From Sandaracinobacteroides sp039808025 (lineage in GTDB: Bacteria > Pseudomonadota > Alphaproteobacteria > Sphingomonadales > Sphingomonadaceae): a stretch of DNA of 64,000 nucleotides. Below the pieces are notes generated by a model. It was not told the origin of the DNA. It was given only the letters and a program-made list of their open reading frames with translations, and did not search any database. Positions 34,597 to 43,922 of the stretch are shown here, in pieces. The number at the start of each line of letters is the position of its first letter. Position 1 is the stretch's first letter. The translations under genes and the position numbers were made by a program. The stretch spans positions 124,001 to 188,000 of the forward strand of contig JBDHSK010000006.1 in NCBI GenBank assembly GCA_039808025.1, written 5' to 3'.

Positions 34597-35310
34597 TCAG
34601 TTCAGGGTTTCATCAGCGGCCGAACTGTCCTCCAGCGCATAGCCGGCCGAACGCACGGTGCGAACGATATCAGGAAGGCCATCGAGGTTTAGGGCAATGC
34701 GCAGACGGCGGATATGCACATCCACGGTTCGCTGCTCGACGTCGCTGCCATTGCCCCACACGGCATCAAGCAGCTGCTCACGGCTGAATACCCGGCCGGG
34801 ACGCTCAAGGAAGTGGCGCAGCAGCCGGAATTCGGTGGGGCCAAGATGCACCGGGCGCCCGTCCCGCATCACCCGGTGGGCGGCGGTATCCATCACCAGC
34901 TGCCCGTAAGACAGCGTGCCGCCGGCCATGGCCGGCCGCAGGCGCCTGAGCAGCGCCCGAACGCGCGCCACCAGCTCACGCGGCGAGAACGGCTTGGTGA
35001 CATAATCGTCGGCCCCGGTCTCCAGCCCGCGAATACGGTCGCCCTCCTCGGCTCGTGCTGTCAGCATGATGATGGGAAGCGACGCTGTCTCGGCCCGTCG
35101 ACGCAGCCGTCGGCAGACCTCGATCCCCGACAGGTTTTCCACCATCCAGTCGAGAATGACGACATCCGGCGATTCTTCCTCAGCCAGCAGCAGCGCCTCT
35201 TCGCCGTCCGGCGTGCTGATGACATCAAAGCCCTCGCTCTCGAGATTATAGCGGATCAGTTCAACAAGTGTGCCATCATCTTCAAGAAGGAGTATCTGCG
35301 GCTTCTGCAT
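34597..35310 (-). CDS. phoB: Phosphate regulon response regulator PhoB
   Basis: 237 residues. An OmpR-type response regulator: the receiver domain has the acidic pair in L-L-E-D-D, the phosphorylated aspartate in V-I-L-D-W-M and the conserved lysine in T-K-P-F; the winged-helix domain follows with R-T-V-D-V-H-I-R-R-L-R. It ends the cluster, 3 bases after phoU, and is the DNA-binding partner of PhoR. Confidence 0.95.
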   Translation of the reverse strand: MQKPQILLLEDDGTLVELIRYNLESEGFDVISTPDGEEALLLAEEESPDVVILDWMVENLSGIEVCRRLRRRAETASLPIIMLTARAEEGDRIRGLETGADDYVTKPFSPRELVARVRALLRRLRPAMAGGTLSYGQLVMDTAAHRVMRDGRPVHLGPTEFRLLRHFLERPGRVFSREQLLDAVWGNGSDVEQRTVDVHIRRLRIALNLDGLPDIVRTVRSAGYALEDSSAADETLN

Positions 35311-35312
35311 GG

Positions 35313-36032
35313 TTATTTTCCGCTATTGGCAGAAATAGACGTTGTTTCATCGGATTTCGCGCGTTCAGACGCCCGTTCACCCGTTGCTGAAAAATAGACC
35401 ATCTCGGCAATGTTGGTTGCATGGTCCCCGATACGTTCCAGGTTCTTGGCAATGAACAGCAGGTGCGCCGACGCCGAGATATGGTGCGGATTTTCCATCA
35501 TGTACGTCAGCAGAGACCGGAACAACGAGTTGTAATATTCATCAACGCGCTGGTCCCGCTCCATGACATCGAGCGCCAGCCTGGCATCGCGGTGCGCATA
35601 GGCATCAAGTGCATCACGAACCATGGCGGCTGCCAGCTTGGTCATTTCCGGAATGATGACCAGTGGTGCCACCGGCGGAGTCATGGACAGGGTGGGAACA
35701 CGCTTGGCGATATTCTTGGCGTAGTCGCCAATCCGTTCGATGATGTTGGAAATCTTCATCGTGGCAATGATGTCACGAAGATCATCGGCCAATGGGCCAC
35801 GCAGGGCGATGATGGTGACGGCCTGGCGTTCCGCCTCTGCCTCCATGAGGTCGAGCTGCTGATCGCGCGCGGCCACCTGAGCCGCCTCGTCGACGTCGCG
35901 GCGCATCAGCACGCCGACGGCATCGATCACCTGCGATTCGGCAAGGCCACCCATTTCGCCGATCAGGGTCCGCAGATTTTCGATCTCCTTGTCGAAGGCG
36001 CGGACGGTATGTGCGTTGGGGTTGTTTTCCAC
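35313..36032 (-). CDS. phoU: Phosphate signalling protein PhoU
   Basis: 239 residues. PhoU links PstSCAB activity to PhoR, restraining the regulon when phosphate is plentiful. Two PhoU repeats are visible: the first around I-I-E-R-I-G-D-Y-A-K-N, the second around N-L-E-R-I-G-D-H-A-T-N. I chose the GTG at 36032 because GAGGAGA precedes it by six bases and it starts ten bases after the pstB stop; the longer reading to 36119 would run back into pstB. Confidence 0.94.
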   Translation of the reverse strand: MENNPNAHTVRAFDKEIENLRTLIGEMGGLAESQVIDAVGVLMRRDVDEAAQVAARDQQLDLMEAEAERQAVTIIALRGPLADDLRDIIATMKISNIIERIGDYAKNIAKRVPTLSMTPPVAPLVIIPEMTKLAAAMVRDALDAYAHRDARLALDVMERDQRVDEYYNSLFRSLLTYMMENPHHISASAHLLFIAKNLERIGDHATNIAEMVYFSATGERASERAKSDETTSISANSGK

Positions 36033-36042
36033 GTCTGTCTCC

Positions 36043-36855
36043 TCAGCCGTAACGACCGGTGATGTAATCCTTGGTGCGGGCTTCCCGCGGATTGGTGAAG
36101 ATTTCGCTGGTGTCGCCATATTCCACCAGCGTTCCCAGATGGAAAAAGGCGGTTTTCTGGCTCACCCGCGCGGCCTGGTGCATATTGTGGGTGACGATGA
36201 CGATGGCATAGCGTCCGCGCAGTTCATCGATCAGTTCCTCGATCTTGGCGGTTGCAATGGGGTCAAGCGCCGATGCCGGCTCGTCCATCAGAATAACTTC
36301 CGGGCTCACGGCAATGGCCCGGGCTATGCACAGGCGCTGCTGCTGACCGCCGGACAGCGCCGTGCCACTGTCGGCAAGGCGGTCCTTCACTTCGTCCCAC
36401 AGCCCCGCCCGGCGCAGCGATTTCTCAACGATGATATCCATGTCGGCCTTCTTGCGGGCAAGGCCGTGGATGCGAGGGCCATAGGCGACATTCTCGTAGA
36501 TGGATTTGGGAAACGGGTTCGGCTTCTGGAACACCATTCCAACCCGCGCCCGCAACTGCACCACGTCCATCGTCGGGGCATAGATATCGCGGCCGTCAAG
36601 GGTGATGGAGCCGGAGACCCGGGCATTCGGCACGGTATCGTTCATGCGGTTCAGGCAGCGCAGGAACGTCGATTTCCCGCACCCGGAAGGGCCGATGAAG
36701 GCTGTCACCTCGTCGTTCGAGACGTCGATCGACACCCCTTTCAGTGCCTCCTTGGCGCCATAATGCACCCGCACGTCGCGGGCCTGCATCTTGGGAGCCT
36801 TTGGTTGCTGCCCGATGGCAGCACCAGCATTCATCGTTTGTGTCATCACGTTCAC
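36043..36855 (-). CDS. pstB: Phosphate ABC transporter ATP-binding protein PstB
   Basis: 270 residues. Walker A is P-S-G-C-G-K-S-T, the signature motif is L-S-G-G-Q-Q-Q-R, and Walker B is V-I-L-M-D-E-P-A-S-A-L-D. It powers phosphate uptake with PstC and PstA. The GTG start at 36855 overlaps the pstA stop (GTGA); an ATG three codons in is also possible. The amino terminus has about 20 extra residues before the ABC fold. Confidence 0.96.
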   Translation of the reverse strand: MNVMTQTMNAGAAIGQQPKAPKMQARDVRVHYGAKEALKGVSIDVSNDEVTAFIGPSGCGKSTFLRCLNRMNDTVPNARVSGSITLDGRDIYAPTMDVVQLRARVGMVFQKPNPFPKSIYENVAYGPRIHGLARKKADMDIIVEKSLRRAGLWDEVKDRLADSGTALSGGQQQRLCIARAIAVSPEVILMDEPASALDPIATAKIEELIDELRGRYAIVIVTHNMHQAARVSQKTAFFHLGTLVEYGDTSEIFTNPREARTKDYITGRYG

Positions 36856-38141
36856 CAGCGGACCTCAAATCGGTTGCGAAGATAGATTGCCACCCCGTTG
36901 ATCGACAACAGCAGTGCCAGAAGCACGATGATGGCGCCGCTCGTCTTTTCAACGAACCCGCGCGATACGTCGTCCGACCAGATGAACACCTGTACCGGAA
37001 GCACCGTCGCCGGCTGGGTGAGCCCGCTGGGTACGGATGTGAGGAAGGCGCGCATGCCGATCATCAGAAGCGGCGCGGTTTCACCCAGTGCCCGGGCCAT
37101 ACCCAGGATGGTTCCGGTAAGAATACCGGGCAATGCCAGCGGCAGCACATGATGGAACACCACCTGCATGGGTGAGGCTCCGATCCCGAGCGCCGCATCG
37201 CGGATGGAAGGCGGAACTGCCTTGATGGCCGAGCGACTGGCAATCACGATCACCGGCAAAGTCATCAGCGCCAGCGTAAGACCGCCGACCACGGGCGCCG
37301 AACGCGGCATGTTCATGGTGTTCAGGAACACCGCCAGCCCAAGAAGCCCGAATATGATCGAGGGTACTGCCGCCAGATTGTTGATCGACACCTCGATGAT
37401 GTCGGTCCAGCGGTTCTTTGCCGCAAATTCCTCGAGATAGATGGCGGTCAATGCCCCGACGGGAAAACTGATGGCGAGTGTTACCACCATCGTCAGCAGG
37501 CTGCCTTTCAGGGCGCCCCAGATACCCGCCAGTTCCGGCTCGATCGAATCGGCTCCTGTCAGGAAGGTCAGGTTCACGACTTTCCGCAGCTTGCCAGTGG
37601 CCTGCAGTTGCTTCCAAGCCACGATTTCAGAGTTGGAAACCGGGCGGTCGGCCTCGGGAAGGTGAATGTCCACCCTGCCCTTGGCGAGCTGGTCGATATT
37701 CGATGCAGCGATCAGCCACATGTTGCGGCTGTGGCCGATAAGTGAGGGATCATCTTCCACAGCCTTGCGAACCGCAAGCCACGCCCCTTCCGAGACGATG
37801 GCAGCCTGGTTGCCGAAGGCACGCTCTGCCGAAGCGGCCGTCACACCCAGGAAATTGGCCCTGACAAGGGCCTCCGGGTTTGCCCTTGCCTGCGCTTCAG
37901 TCACGCCAAGCACGGTGGCATCGATGGTGACGGGCACCAGAACCTGCGTCTGACGGAAGCTGTTCCAGCCTCCGGCAACGATCGTCACCAGCAGGAACAG
38001 CAGGAACCCGGCAGCAAAGGTCAGTGCCACCATGCCAAGGGCGCGAAAGGCCCGTTCCTTGCGATATCGCAGGCGGATGCGCGCCTGCATCGCCGGTGAA
38101 TCCCAGGTGGTGGGGGCAGATACCGCATGAGCTTCAGTCAT
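36852..38141 (-). CDS. pstA: Phosphate ABC transporter permease PstA
   Basis: 429 residues, far longer than the E. coli protein (296) because of an extra amino-terminal periplasmic part (about residues 60-200, the DUF3333-like region) after a first transmembrane helix, as in other alphaproteobacterial PstA. The permease core with the R-A-L-G-E-T-A-P-L EAA-type loop follows. The ATG at 38141 lies eight bases before the pstC stop. Confidence 0.95.
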   Translation of the reverse strand: MTEAHAVSAPTTWDSPAMQARIRLRYRKERAFRALGMVALTFAAGFLLFLLVTIVAGGWNSFRQTQVLVPVTIDATVLGVTEAQARANPEALVRANFLGVTAASAERAFGNQAAIVSEGAWLAVRKAVEDDPSLIGHSRNMWLIAASNIDQLAKGRVDIHLPEADRPVSNSEIVAWKQLQATGKLRKVVNLTFLTGADSIEPELAGIWGALKGSLLTMVVTLAISFPVGALTAIYLEEFAAKNRWTDIIEVSINNLAAVPSIIFGLLGLAVFLNTMNMPRSAPVVGGLTLALMTLPVIVIASRSAIKAVPPSIRDAALGIGASPMQVVFHHVLPLALPGILTGTILGMARALGETAPLLMIGMRAFLTSVPSGLTQPATVLPVQVFIWSDDVSRGFVEKTSGAIIVLLALLLSINGVAIYLRNRFEVRW

Positions 38142-39525
38142 AAGCTTCCCGATATTTCTTGACGACGCCAAGGGCGAAGATGTTGAGCAACAAGGTCACC
38201 AGGAACAGCACCAGCCCAAGGGCAAAGGCCGACAATGTCTTGGCGCTGTCGAACTCCTGGTCGCCGGTCAGCAGGGCGACGATCTGTGCAGTCACCGTGG
38301 TCACTGATGCAAAGGGGTTGGCAGTCAGGTTGGCAGCAAGGCCTGCTGCCATCACCACGATCATGGTTTCGCCGATCGCCCGCGATACGGCCAGCAGCAT
38401 GCCGGCGACGATGCCGGGCAGAGCTGCGGGGATCATCACCTTGCGGATAGTTTCTGAAGGTGTAGCCCCCATGGCAAGGCTGCCGTCGCGCATTGCTCCG
38501 GGAACGGCTGTCAGGGCGTCATCGGCCATCGACGAGATGAAGGGAATGATCATCACCCCCATCACCAGACCTGCCGCCAGCGCACTTTCTGAACTGGCCG
38601 AGGCAATCCCCAGAGAAATGCCCAGATCCCGCACCAGCGGTGCCACCGTCAGGGCGGCGAAAAAGCCGTAAACCACGGTCGGCACCCCGGCCAGCACTTC
38701 CAGCACCGGCTTTGCCACCTTGCGGAACGCCGGATTGGCGTATTGCGTGAGGTATACCGCCGTCATCAGGCCCAGCGGTGCCGCAACGATCATGGCGATG
38801 ATGGCGCCAATGAACAGGGTGCCCCAGAACAGCGGGACAGCACCAAACCCCGAAGACGCATCATCACCCGCGTGCGCCGTCGATTGCGGAGACCAGTGGG
38901 TGCCTGTCAGAAAGTCGATCGGGCTGACGAGCTGGAAAAAGCGGAAGCTTTCGAACAACAGGCTGGCAACAATTCCGAAGGTGGTGACAATGGCGACAAT
39001 CGAAGCGGCAGCAAGCACCCCAAGCATGAACTTCTCGACGCGGGTGCGGGCGCGGAACCCGGGGGTAAGGCGGCTCCACGCATAAACGGCCCCCATCGCC
39101 CCGGAAAGCAGCGCAGCTGACCCAAACATCCAGCCCAGCCTTGATGCCGCCTGCACCCACAGCCTGGCCGCCGTTGCGGCATGCGGATTGAAGGCTGCGG
39201 CATAGTCGCCAACTACCAGGCCCCGCACTTCTGAAAGAAACGCCCGCTGTTCATCAGGGCTGCTGCCGACAGCACCGGCTGGCAATGCGTTCAGCACCTC
39301 GGTGGCAATCAGACGATCTTTGACCAGGGCCCAAACTGCAAGAATCGCCAGCGCCGGCAACAGGGCCACCAGGGCAACCCACACACCATGATAGCCGGGA
39401 AGCGAGTGTACCGAACCAAGGCTATGCTGCGTGGCCACCTGAAAAGCCAGGCCGCGCTGACGGCCAAACCACCAGGACGCAGCGGCCAGCAGCACGATGG
39501 CCAGAAGGGCAAAGGACATGCTCAT
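38134..39525 (-). CDS. pstC: Phosphate ABC transporter permease PstC
   Basis: 463 residues, with two additional amino-terminal helices and a periplasmic segment before the six-helix permease core, as in other alphaproteobacterial PstC. The cytoplasmic EAA-like loop R-A-I-G-E-T-M near residue 387 contacts PstB. The ATG at 39525 overlaps the pstS stop (ATGA). An alternative ATG two codons later is equally possible. Confidence 0.95.
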   Translation of the reverse strand: MSMSFALLAIVLLAAASWWFGRQRGLAFQVATQHSLGSVHSLPGYHGVWVALVALLPALAILAVWALVKDRLIATEVLNALPAGAVGSSPDEQRAFLSEVRGLVVGDYAAAFNPHAATAARLWVQAASRLGWMFGSAALLSGAMGAVYAWSRLTPGFRARTRVEKFMLGVLAAASIVAIVTTFGIVASLLFESFRFFQLVSPIDFLTGTHWSPQSTAHAGDDASSGFGAVPLFWGTLFIGAIIAMIVAAPLGLMTAVYLTQYANPAFRKVAKPVLEVLAGVPTVVYGFFAALTVAPLVRDLGISLGIASASSESALAAGLVMGVMIIPFISSMADDALTAVPGAMRDGSLAMGATPSETIRKVMIPAALPGIVAGMLLAVSRAIGETMIVVMAAGLAANLTANPFASVTTVTAQIVALLTGDQEFDSAKTLSAFALGLVLFLVTLLLNIFALGVVKKYREAYD

Positions 39526-40577
39526 GCCAGATCCTCAGGGCGCAGGGGAGTCAGGTTCTCGGCGCGTTGACGATTTTCGGCACGCACCGCATCCGGAGAC
39601 GGGATAAGGCCCCGACGCTTCAGGTAGCCATCCGGGCCCCAGGCGCGTTCGCTGGTGAACTCATCGAGGAATGCCTGCATGCCGCGAATGGCGCGCACAT
39701 GCTTGGCCTTCACATAAATGAACAAGGGCCGCGACGCCGGATACGACAAGTCGGAAATCGTCTGGTACGAGGCACTTACGCCATCGATCGCCACATCGCG
39801 CAGCGTGTCGAGATTGCGTTCCAGAAAGGAATACCCAAGCACGCCGATGGCATTGGGGTTGGTGCCCAGCTTCTGAACGATCAGATTGTCGTTCTCGCCG
39901 GCGTCTACATAATGGCCGTCTTCGCGGATGGTTTCGCAGATTTTCTTGAAGCGAGCCTCGTCGGTTTTTTTCAGAGCCTTCATGCCGGGGTCGCTCTGGC
40001 ATCCCTCCAGCATGTAAAGCTCGTTGAAGGCGTCACGCGTGCCCGATGTGGGCGGCGGCCCGATCACCTCGATGCGGGTTGCCGGCAGCCGGGGGTTCAC
40101 GTCATTCCAGGTCACCGCCGTCTGCTTGCGGCCGAACGGCTCGGCGGCAAGGGCCGCATAGACATCGCGAAGGGTAAGATCGATCGGCTCGGCGCGCTTG
40201 CCCTGCACCAGCACGATACCATCAATCCCGACCTGGATTTCCACGATGTCCCCGGTCTCACGCTGGTGGCAGCCTTCCAGTTCGGATTTTTTCATCCGCC
40301 GCGATGCGTTGGCGATATCGGGAAAGCGCGATCCCGCCCCTGCACAGAACAGCTTGATACCGCCTCCGGTTCCCGTCGCCTCGACGATAGGCGCGCGATA
40401 CTGGGGGTTGATGCGGTTGAAGTTCTCGGCGACCGCCGTTGTGAACGGAAACACCGTCGACGATCCGACGATACGAATCTGGGTGCGCGAGTCGGAACAT
40501 CCGGCCAGAACGACGACCAATGACAGCGCCAGTCCGATGGTGCGATGGAAACCCAAGAAACTTCGGCCTTTCAACAC
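39522..40577 (-). CDS. pstS: Phosphate-binding lipoprotein PstS
   Basis: About 351 residues. It binds periplasmic phosphate and delivers it to PstCA. A lipobox L-A-G-C near the start indicates a lipid-anchored protein, then G-S-S-T-V-F-P-F and an A-T-G-T-G-G-G-I segment line the phosphate site. The start is uncertain: GTG 40577, TTG 40556 (preceded by AAAGG and giving an ideal signal peptide) or GTG 40619. I chose 40577; 40619 leaves almost no leader if the Pho box at 40650 is real. First gene of pstSCAB-phoU-phoB. Confidence 0.9.
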   Translation of the reverse strand: MLKGRSFLGFHRTIGLALSLVVVLAGCSDSRTQIRIVGSSTVFPFTTAVAENFNRINPQYRAPIVEATGTGGGIKLFCAGAGSRFPDIANASRRMKKSELEGCHQRETGDIVEIQVGIDGIVLVQGKRAEPIDLTLRDVYAALAAEPFGRKQTAVTWNDVNPRLPATRIEVIGPPPTSGTRDAFNELYMLEGCQSDPGMKALKKTDEARFKKICETIREDGHYVDAGENDNLIVQKLGTNPNAIGVLGYSFLERNLDTLRDVAIDGVSASYQTISDLSYPASRPLFIYVKAKHVRAIRGMQAFLDEFTSERAWGPDGYLKRRGLIPSPDAVRAENRQRAENLTPLRPEDLA

Positions 40578-40649
40578 TGTCGGGATAGCCGTTGGCAGGC
40601 CTGACCCGATACCTCTCACTGCGTTACACTGGGCCTATGGGCAGGAATT

Positions 40650-40667
40650 ATGTCAGCCATATTACAT
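40650..40667 (-). promoter_or_regulatory. Candidate Pho box before pstS
   Basis: On the minus strand, ATGTAAT, four bases, then CTGACAT, with an 11-base period, resembles the PhoB target of two CTGTCAT-like repeats. It lies directly behind the phoR stop and 73 bases before the GTG at 40577. Matches to consensus are partial (four of seven, then six of seven), so the call is tentative. Confidence 0.4.
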
Positions 40668-41932
40668 TATGAAATTTGTTCCAAAGGGGCAGCCCTTCCG
40701 ACTGGCAGATACAGGCTCACCCGGGTTCCCTTCCCCAGTCTGCTGCTGATCTCGATCTGGCCGCGATGCCGTTCGACAATATGCCTGACGATGGCAAGGC
40801 CAAGGCCCGTTCCCCCCATCGAACGCGATCGCCCGGAATCAACCCGATAGAAGCGTTCGGTCAGGCGTGGCAGATGTTCCGGCGCAATCCCCTCTCCCTG
40901 ATCCTCGACGAACAGGCAGATGTAGTGCCCGTCCTGCCGTCCAACCTGGGTGGCCGAAACGGTGATGGGGGTGCCATGCCGCCCATATTTGATGGCGTTC
41001 GAGATCAGGTTATGGATGACCTGCAACATCTGGTCGCGGTCTCCTGCCACTTCGGGCAGGCTTTCTGCAACCACAAGGTTCAGCGTGCGGGCATCGGAAT
41101 TGAGTTGGGGGGCAAAGCTGCCCGCCGATTCCGCCAGCAGTGCCGCAAGATCGAGTGGCTGCTGCGGCCGCACGAACCGGTCTCGTTCGATGCGCGACAG
41201 CGAGAGCAGATCGTCGATCAGCCGGGTCATCCGTGCGGCTTCACCCGCCATGATCGTCAGAAAGCGGCTGCGGGCCGGCGGGTCCTCGGCAGCTGGCCCC
41301 TGCAAGGTTTCGATAAAGCCCGATATGCCGGCCAGCGGTGTTCGCAATTCGTGGCTGACATTGGCAATGAAATCAGCCTGCATGCTTTCAGCACGTTTGG
41401 CAGCCGCCACATCCTCGATCAGCAGCAGCAAATGCGCACCACCGCCGGGGTGCGAAACCCGCACCCGGAAGCTGCCTTCGTGGCTGCCCAGATGGCCGAC
41501 TTCCGTCGATGACTGGGTTGCGCCATCCAGAACGATCCGAATGGCGTCGACGATGGCGGGAAGCCGCAGCGTCTGGCGCACATCGGTGCCCACCAGCCGC
41601 TTTCCCAGAAAGGATTGCGCCGCCTGGTTGGTGGCCACGATCCGCCAGCCCCGCGACAGAACGATGGCCGGGTCGCCAAGGGCATCGATACTAATCAGGT
41701 GCGGCCGCGGTTGCTGCGCCAATGCGTCTGGCAGCGGCTCTTCCACCCTTTCCGGCGCTTGGCGGCCAGCAAGCCAGAGGGTGGCCACCGCCATGATCAG
41801 CATGGCGGCCGGAAGCAGCAGCCACTCAGCCAGACCAGCCCTGGCCAGAAGCATTGCGCCGCCGGCGATCACAAAAGCGGCCAGAATCACCAACAGCCAG
41901 CGTCCCGAGGAAATGCGGGAAAAGACGCTCAT
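40667..41932 (-). CDS. phoR: Phosphate regulon sensor histidine kinase PhoR
   Basis: 421 residues. Two transmembrane helices near residues 10-55 are followed by a PAS-like region, the dimerisation/phosphoacceptor motif N-V-S-H-E-L-R-T-P-L with His194, and an ATPase domain with N-L-I-S-N-A-I-K-Y, D-Q-G-E-G-I and G-G-T-G-L-G-L-A-I. There is no large periplasmic domain, as usual for PhoR, which senses through PstSCAB-PhoU. ATG at 41932 overlaps the NnrU-like gene stop; the reading extending to 42091 has no basis. Confidence 0.93.
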   Translation of the reverse strand: MSVFSRISSGRWLLVILAAFVIAGGAMLLARAGLAEWLLLPAAMLIMAVATLWLAGRQAPERVEEPLPDALAQQPRPHLISIDALGDPAIVLSRGWRIVATNQAAQSFLGKRLVGTDVRQTLRLPAIVDAIRIVLDGATQSSTEVGHLGSHEGSFRVRVSHPGGGAHLLLLIEDVAAAKRAESMQADFIANVSHELRTPLAGISGFIETLQGPAAEDPPARSRFLTIMAGEAARMTRLIDDLLSLSRIERDRFVRPQQPLDLAALLAESAGSFAPQLNSDARTLNLVVAESLPEVAGDRDQMLQVIHNLISNAIKYGRHGTPITVSATQVGRQDGHYICLFVEDQGEGIAPEHLPRLTERFYRVDSGRSRSMGGTGLGLAIVRHIVERHRGQIEISSRLGKGTRVSLYLPVGRAAPLEQIS

Positions 41933-42615
41933 CCCCCCGAAAAGGCCCAGGGGGGAACTACCGGCCCGCCAAGCAGGGGATGGAGCCAGGTTGCCGCCAG
42001 CCACAAGGCCGTTCCCCCAAGCACCGGCCAGGCCCCCGGCCACACCGTGCGCCACGGCTGGCGGCCGGAAAACTGGGCTTCCAGCGGCCACCAGCCGGTC
42101 TCATCAGCATAGCGGTGCCACCGGGTACCCATCAGCCGCGCCTTCTTGCCATCCTGAAGGCTTGCCCCCACCAGTGCCAGAAAGCCAAGGCCAAAACACA
42201 GCGTGATGGTGGGGACACTTCCGGAAAGTGCCGCATGAACGGCGGCCCAGATGGCAATCGCCCACATCATCGGATGACGGGTGATTAGCATCACGCCGCT
42301 AGCCGGCCGTTCGCTGATCTGCGGCGCTATCGCCTTGTTGGCCGGAGTGAGGGAGCCGACGAACAATATGGCAGCCACCAGCATCAGGGATGCCGACAGA
42401 TGCACAAGCCCGGTGGGCGCCACCCAGACGATTTCGGGCGGCGTGCGCCGGTAGAACAGAATGGCTCCGGCCAGCAGCAGCAGCGACTGCGCTGAATACA
42501 ACAGGCGGAACCCACCCTCCCCCATCAATGCCACCAGACGACCGCGCAACGGGTCGTTCGCCAGCAACAGGTGCAACCCGATGAACGCCCCCAGACAGAT
42601 GAGAAATGCGGTCAT
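41929..42615 (-). CDS. NnrU-family integral membrane protein
   Basis: 228 residues with about six hydrophobic helices. The T-R-H-P-M-M-W segment around residues 112-118 is the conserved NnrU motif; a similar sequence occurs in isoprenylcysteine methyltransferase-like membrane proteins. NnrU was named for a link to denitrification, but many family members lie far from such genes. Its stop overlaps the phoR ATG, so it may be transcribed with phoR, but a role in phosphate response is not known. Confidence 0.87.
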   Translation of the reverse strand: MTAFLICLGAFIGLHLLLANDPLRGRLVALMGEGGFRLLYSAQSLLLLAGAILFYRRTPPEIVWVAPTGLVHLSASLMLVAAILFVGSLTPANKAIAPQISERPASGVMLITRHPMMWAIAIWAAVHAALSGSVPTITLCFGLGFLALVGASLQDGKKARLMGTRWHRYADETGWWPLEAQFSGRQPWRTVWPGAWPVLGGTALWLAATWLHPLLGGPVVPPWAFSGG

Positions 42616-42626
42616 CGGGTCACGCG

Positions 42627-43922
42627 TCAGCGGCTGTATTCTTCGGGAAGCTGGCTGCGATCGCGCCCCGGCAGATACCGCCGCGCCAGCTTGGTCTGGC
42701 GGCTTTCCATCGGCTGTGCCCGCCCGCCGATCAGCACCGCCTCGGCGTGGGTGGTCAGTTCCAGCGGATCACCAGACCATAGCACCACGTCAGCCGGGGC
42801 TCCGGTCTTCAACACACCGTTGGACAGATTGAAGATTTCGGCAGCGTTGCGGCTGATGGTTGCAAAGGCCTGATCCCAGGTCAGCCCGACGGCGCCCGGC
42901 ACCCGTGCCTGCGCCACCATGTTTCCGGCGTATTGCGGCAGCAGCCGCGGCTGGAACGACCCACCCAGATCAGGCGTGCCCAGCGCCACCTTCACCCCGG
43001 CAGCCACCAGGCGACCGACGTTTGACATGGTGGCACCGGCCGACTGGAACGAGCGCGGCAGGTTGTCCATGCCATGGGTAACAACCGGAACCCCGGCGCG
43101 GGCGATCTCGTCGGCGACCATCCAGCCTTCATCCGCCGACACCAGAATGAGCCGGATGCCCGGATACATCGTCTTCAGCTTCAGCACCTGCCGGATATCG
43201 CTGGCGCGATCGACCCGCACCATCAACGGCTGGGCCGAGTTCAGGATCAGGGTGAGAACCTCGATATCTTCCGGAGTAAGTCGCGGATCGCGCGACTGGT
43301 TGTGTTCTGTCGCCTTACCTTTTTGCAGACGTTTTGCCTCTTCGAGGCCATGGGTCAGCTCCGCCCAGGCTGCCGGACGGGATCCGCCCGCCAAGGCACC
43401 GCCCTGCTCTCCATATTCCACATACTGGAAGGCCCGTGGCCGCAGTGGCTGCCTTGCACCGTCGGCAAGCGAAATGATCATCCCCTGCCCGCCGAAAATA
43501 CCGCGTCCGCTGTCAAGAGCGACAACCGCCGAGGTCAGGCCCTCGATACGCGCCACCGGTATCGTGACTTCGGCGGGATTGTAACTTGATTCAGCAGAGA
43601 GGGCAGCCATTACCGGTGCAGTGGGGGCGCGCAGATCATTGCTGTTGCGCACGCCCGATACATCGGCAAGCCCGAACTGGCTGATGCCCGGAAACAGGCC
43701 AGGTGTCACCCATTTTCCCTTGGCGTCAACGACCTGATAGCCGGCGGGCACAGCGGTTCCGGCCGGACCTACAGCGGTGATGACTCCGTTATTGACGACA
43801 ACCACACCATTTTCGATCGGCGCGCCGTTGTTGGTCACCACCTTGCCGCCAACGAAAGCCACCTGCGCCTGGGCGAGCGTGGCGATACCGGCAAGGGCCG
43901 CCGCCAGAATCAGCTTCTTCAT
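42627..43922 (-). CDS. Secreted amidohydrolase-family protein lacking the first metal site
   Basis: 431 residues. A signal peptide (residues 1-19, ending A-Q-A) is followed by a normal amidohydrolase fold start (G-G-K-V-V-T-N-N-G). Where active relatives have T-P-G-(L/I)-I-D-x-H-x-H, this protein reads T-P-G-L-F-P-G-I-S-Q: both histidines are missing. A second expected ligand region reads M-V-R-V-D instead of the V-H-N-H of its neighbour. One later histidine (V-V-T-H-G) remains. The frame is intact, so this is not a pseudogene by frameshift. It overlaps the next amidohydrolase gene (43919-43922). Probably a non-catalytic or changed partner of that enzyme. Confidence 0.85.
   Translation of the reverse strand: MKKLILAAALAGIATLAQAQVAFVGGKVVTNNGAPIENGVVVVNNGVITAVGPAGTAVPAGYQVVDAKGKWVTPGLFPGISQFGLADVSGVRNSNDLRAPTAPVMAALSAESSYNPAEVTIPVARIEGLTSAVVALDSGRGIFGGQGMIISLADGARQPLRPRAFQYVEYGEQGGALAGGSRPAAWAELTHGLEEAKRLQKGKATEHNQSRDPRLTPEDIEVLTLILNSAQPLMVRVDRASDIRQVLKLKTMYPGIRLILVSADEGWMVADEIARAGVPVVTHGMDNLPRSFQSAGATMSNVGRLVAAGVKVALGTPDLGGSFQPRLLPQYAGNMVAQARVPGAVGLTWDQAFATISRNAAEIFNLSNGVLKTGAPADVVLWSGDPLELTTHAEAVLIGGRAQPMESRQTKLARRYLPGRDRSQLPEEYSR

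Noticed and set aside
42627..43922. Amidohydrolase without HxH considered as a pseudogene
   Set aside because: The frame is open over its full length with a good signal peptide, a coupled start and normal codon use, so it was kept as a gene with an altered site.
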